Positions 5,743 through 8,482 of a DNA stretch of 8,482 nucleotides are shown piece by piece. Below the pieces are notes generated by a model. It saw only the letters and a list, made by a program, of their open reading frames with translations. It was not told the origin of the DNA and searched no databases. The stretch comes from Streptosporangiaceae bacterium (GTDB lineage: Bacteria > Actinomycetota > Actinomycetes > Streptosporangiales > Streptosporangiaceae): the NCBI GenBank assembly GCA_030045295.1, contig JASIGD010000102.1:1-8482 (forward strand), in the 5' to 3' direction. The position numbers and the translations under genes were made by a program. Numbering within the stretch: position 1 is the stretch's first letter; every line of letters starts with the position of its first letter.

Positions 5743-6390
5743 GTGACGGAGAACACGACGCCAGCCGGAGCCGACCCGGCCGGCTCCGCGGCCCCGGACG
5801 CACCCGGACCAGCGCCGCGCCGGATGCGCGCCGACGCGCGGCGAAACGTCGGCTCCCTGCTCGAGGCGGCGAAGGCCGTCTTCGCCACCTCGGGCGTGGA
5901 CGCGCCGGCGAAGGAGATTGCCGACCTGGCCGGCGTCGGAGTCGGAACTTTGTACCGGCACTTTCCGCAGCGCTCGGACCTGGTCAAGGCCGTGCTTCAG
6001 CGCGAGATCGACGCCTGCGCCGAGGCGGCGTCGGCGCTGGCCGCTGCGCACGAACCGGGCGCGGCACTCGCGAACTGGCTCCGCCGGTATACGGAGTTCC
6101 TCGCGACCAAACGCGGCCTCGCCGCGGCCCTTCACTCCGGCGATCCGGCCTTTGACGCCCTGCCTGACTACTTTTACCAGCGCCTCGGGTCCGCCCTCGG
6201 GTCGCTGCTCGAAGCCGCGACTGCGACCGGTGAGATCCGCGCCGACATCAGCCCAAGGCACCTCCTGCACGCCGTCGCCACCTTGTCGGTGCCCTGGGCG
6301 GATGAGGGAGTCGCCTACAGCCAGCGCATGGTGGCGCTCATCGTGGACGGACTCCGCTACGGCGTCGGCACCAGCCAGTCCGGCTCGTGA
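5743..6390 (+). CDS. TetR/AcrR-family transcriptional regulator
   Basis: This encodes 215 residues. The first ~27 are a proline/alanine-rich disordered stretch. The TetR DNA-binding domain follows: RNVGSLLEAAKAVFATSGVDA, then the helix-turn-helix KEIADLAGVGVGTLYRHFPQRSDL at ~57-80 with the hallmark GTLYRHF. The C-terminal ligand/dimer domain includes FLATKRGLAAALHSG and is of the kind common in actinobacterial regulators with unknown ligands. The GTG at 5743 is supported by GAAGGAG at 5732-5738, 4 bases upstream. It is transcribed away from the aldo/keto reductase gene. Binding to the palindrome at 5691-5712 would give autorepression and control of the reductase, with the reductase's substrate or a related compound as plausible inducer. 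This regulatory model is inferred from layout. Confidence 0.93.
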   Translation: MTENTTPAGADPAGSAAPDAPGPAPRRMRADARRNVGSLLEAAKAVFATSGVDAPAKEIADLAGVGVGTLYRHFPQRSDLVKAVLQREIDACAEAASALAAAHEPGAALANWLRRYTEFLATKRGLAAALHSGDPAFDALPDYFYQRLGSALGSLLEAATATGEIRADISPRHLLHAVATLSVPWADEGVAYSQRMVALIVDGLRYGVGTSQSGS

Positions 6391-6480
6391 GGTGGCACGC
6401 GCGCCGGTTCATTCCTGTCCAGGGATGACGCGCCGTGCGCGCGCGGGCTGAGGAATTGGAAAGACCGGTGAGAACCTGGG

Positions 6481-8370
6481 CTACGCCGGACCATCGCTGT
6501 GCAGGCGACCGACTGGCCGACCGCAGGCCGGCGCCGGGACTCGCGGCAGCTCGGCCTGCAGGGCGGCGAGCACGACACGCGCGTAAAGCTTGGCCCCGGA
6601 GGGCTGCGGGTGGATCCCGTCCGGCCAGAGTAGGTAGGTACGGTGCGCGATGGCCTGGCGCCAGTTGGCGAGGACCACGTGCGATCCGTGCCGGGCAGCG
6701 GCGGCGAGTACGGCGTTGACCTGAGGCTCCCACGACATCGGCCCGAAGGTGTTGATGAGGATCAGGTCGCGGTTCCGGCCGATGATGCGACGCAACTGGC
6801 GAATCTGCGCGGCCGTGACGGTGCCGTTGGTGCCGAGGCCGACGACCACGTAACGGCGGAGCTCGCCGCTCGCGGCCAGGCTCTGTATCACAGCCAGCCC
6901 GGTCGCCATCTGCCTGCCAACCTGCGCGTCAATGTAGATGCCGGGCAGGACCGACTCCAGCGCCGCCGTTGAGGCGACCATGACCGAGTCGCCGACCGCC
7001 GTGACTTGCCAGCCGGACACCTTCCCCGCTCGCGTCTGGGGGCATGCCGGCGTCGGTGCGGGCGACGCCTGGGGATCGGCCGCGACCGGCTCGGGTTTCG
7101 GCGGGTGGGCCGCGCGTGATGCCGTACCGATCCGCTGACCCTCGGCGACCTGCCGCAGCAGTCCGGTCGGGGCGACGGGTTGTGACGGCCGTACCATGCC
7201 GTAGCCGGCCACCGCGACGGCGACCAGCGCGGCCGTGGCCACTGCCGTCGGCACGACATGCCTGTGCGCGCCAATCGGCCGAAGGCTCTCGTCAATGAGC
7301 AGTCGCCACCACCGGCGGCAGGTGGCGCGGAACCCGTTCTTCAAGATCGGCGTCTCGATGAACCGCCACGACACGCAGGCCAGTGTGATCGCCGCGCAAG
7401 TCTCCAGGAGCCATAGCCACGGGGATGTCCGCCCGGAGCCCACCAGGGCGCCGGCGAGCGCAATCACCGGCCAGTGCCACAGGTAAACCCCGTAGGAGCG
7501 GATCCCGAGCCAGCGAAGCGGAGGCAGGCCGGTCATAGCCGCGATGACGCCGTTGCTCGAGGCCGCGGCGACCAGGCCTGCCGCGCCCACCGCGGCGAGG
7601 ATCAGGCCAACCGGGTAGACGGCGGAGTCGGTGCCCGTGAAATGGCCGGCGGCCCACGCCAGGACGGCGAGCCCGACGACGCCGGCGGCGTCCAGGCGCC
7701 TCATTTGCGCGGCCGAAATCGAGGCCAAGGTCGCCAGCGGGAAGGCCAGGGCCAGCGCGGCACCGATCAGCAGCGCGAACGCGTGCGTGTCCGTGCCGTA
7801 GTAGACAAGAGAGGGATTGCCCGGCGTGTACTCCAGCGCCATCGCTACCGCGGACAGCGCCGCGCCGATCAACGCTGCCGTAACCCTCGCACGCCGACCG
7901 TTCAGCCTGAGGATGACAAACCACAAGATGAGCGGCCAGATCAAGTAGAACTGCTCCTCGATGGCGAGCGACCAGAGGTGATCTAGAGGCGGCAAAGGCC
8001 CGAACGACGCGAAATAAGAAACGTGATGCAGAATCTGGTACCAGTTGCTCGTGTACGTGGCCGCAGCGAGCAGCGCCAGACGCAGCGAGGCTTCTTGGTT
8101 CGGCTCGATCACGGTCGCGGCGGCAGTGACGACGACCAGCATCACCGCCAGCGGCGGTAGCAGGCGTCTGGCTCTCCTGGCCCAGAAGTTCTTAAGGTCT
8201 AGTCGGCCCAGCCGGTCATACTGAACGACCAGCAGGTCGGTGATCAAGAACCCGCTGAGCACGAAGAAGACGTCGACGCCGAGGAAGCCGCCCGAAAACT
8301 CCGACGCGCCCTCATGGAAGCCCATGACGGCGAGCACGGCCAGCGCCCGTACTCCATCCAGGCCGGGCAC
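6481..8370 (-). CDS. OafA/YrhL-type membrane acyltransferase with C-terminal SGNH domain
   Basis: This encodes 629 residues in the typical two-part form. Residues 1-~345 are the acyltransferase-3 membrane domain: PGLDGVRALAVLAVMGFH with the conserved His19, GGFLGVDVFFVLSGFLIT, the basic loop FWARRARRLLPP, DHLWSLAIEEQFYLIWP and GIRSYGVYLWHWP. About ten membrane segments can be read. After another membrane helix (~374-392) and a Pro/Ala-rich linker (~395-445) comes an SGNH-hydrolase-like domain with GDSV (Ser462), GLGTNG (Asn515) and DGIHP (Asp584, His587). The first part moves acyl groups across the membrane and the second attaches them to an external glycan; the acceptor (wall polymer, capsule or glycolipid) is unknown. 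The start is GTG at 8370, the only usual start after an in-frame stop near 8418, but no ribosome site precedes it. It converges on tetR, 90 bases apart. Confidence 0.93.
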   Translation of the reverse strand: MPGLDGVRALAVLAVMGFHEGASEFSGGFLGVDVFFVLSGFLITDLLVVQYDRLGRLDLKNFWARRARRLLPPLAVMLVVVTAAATVIEPNQEASLRLALLAAATYTSNWYQILHHVSYFASFGPLPPLDHLWSLAIEEQFYLIWPLILWFVILRLNGRRARVTAALIGAALSAVAMALEYTPGNPSLVYYGTDTHAFALLIGAALALAFPLATLASISAAQMRRLDAAGVVGLAVLAWAAGHFTGTDSAVYPVGLILAAVGAAGLVAAASSNGVIAAMTGLPPLRWLGIRSYGVYLWHWPVIALAGALVGSGRTSPWLWLLETCAAITLACVSWRFIETPILKNGFRATCRRWWRLLIDESLRPIGAHRHVVPTAVATAALVAVAVAGYGMVRPSQPVAPTGLLRQVAEGQRIGTASRAAHPPKPEPVAADPQASPAPTPACPQTRAGKVSGWQVTAVGDSVMVASTAALESVLPGIYIDAQVGRQMATGLAVIQSLAASGELRRYVVVGLGTNGTVTAAQIRQLRRIIGRNRDLILINTFGPMSWEPQVNAVLAAAARHGSHVVLANWRQAIAHRTYLLWPDGIHPQPSGAKLYARVVLAALQAELPRVPAPACGRPVGRLHSDGPA

Positions 8371-8435
8371 ACGTGTGCGCGTATTCGTGGTCTTGTCCCG
8401 TCCCGCCGATAGCCGTCAGGCCCTTACCGGCAGTC

Positions 8436-8464
8436 ATGCTACGATCCACGCACCGCACTGGCCA
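8436..8464 (-). promoter_or_regulatory. Candidate promoter of the acyltransferase gene
   Basis: On the minus strand, TGGCCA (8459-8464) and TAGCAT (8436-8441) are separated by 17 bases, each matching 4 of 6 bases of the standard -35 and -10 hexamers. This would give a leader of roughly 55-60 bases before the GTG at 8370. On the plus strand, an overlapping TACGAT (8440-8445) could serve a gene beyond the right edge. The evidence is positional only. Confidence 0.35.
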
Positions 8465-8482
8465 GGAGAAACGCCGCGCGAC

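Noticed and set aside
6391..6480. Bidirectional terminator between tetR and the acyltransferase gene
   Set aside because: Several CGCG runs could pair in different ways but no single convincing stem-loop stands out.

Overview
The window is GC-rich DNA (high G/C at third codon positions) from a member of the Actinomycetota. The evidence is the ssb-rpsR-rplI-dnaB order and the close resemblance of S18, L9 and DnaB to Streptomyces/Streptosporangiales-type proteins. A genus cannot be named from the sequence alone.

Left part (1-1336): the 3' end of ssb, then rpsR and rplI, form the distal part of the usual rpsF-ssb-rpsR-rplI operon, reading right. A short unannotated gene on the minus strand (1112-1336) converges on rplI, and the two genes share one CTAG as overlapping stop codons. 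This small gene appears to be transcribed without a leader.

Middle (1337-4473): a 392-base regulatory stretch holds A/T-tract inverted repeats and a few DnaA-box-like sites. It precedes dnaB, the replicative helicase gene. A 423-residue intein interrupts dnaB inside the Walker A P-loop (GK^ST). The intein starts with Ala instead of Cys/Ser and carries the Trp/Cys/Thr signature of class 3 inteins. Its LAGLIDADG endonuclease looks internally deleted, and about 80 extra residues sit between the splicing block B and the endonuclease. The dnaB frame continues about 43 residues past the normal end of the family.

Right part (4474-8482): an aldo/keto reductase gene (minus) and a TetR-family regulator gene (plus) diverge from a 123-base region. 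That region has a CTTTCCG-N8-CGGAAAG palindrome and four regularly spaced CGGAA repeats, which suggests a self-contained regulator/enzyme pair. A large membrane acyltransferase with a C-terminal SGNH domain (minus) faces the regulator gene and probably O-acylates a surface polysaccharide or glycan.

The most notable element is the intein: splicing must occur before the helicase can bind ATP, and its mobility domain appears to be decaying while its splicing residues are intact. No tRNA, rRNA, CRISPR array or insertion sequence was seen.
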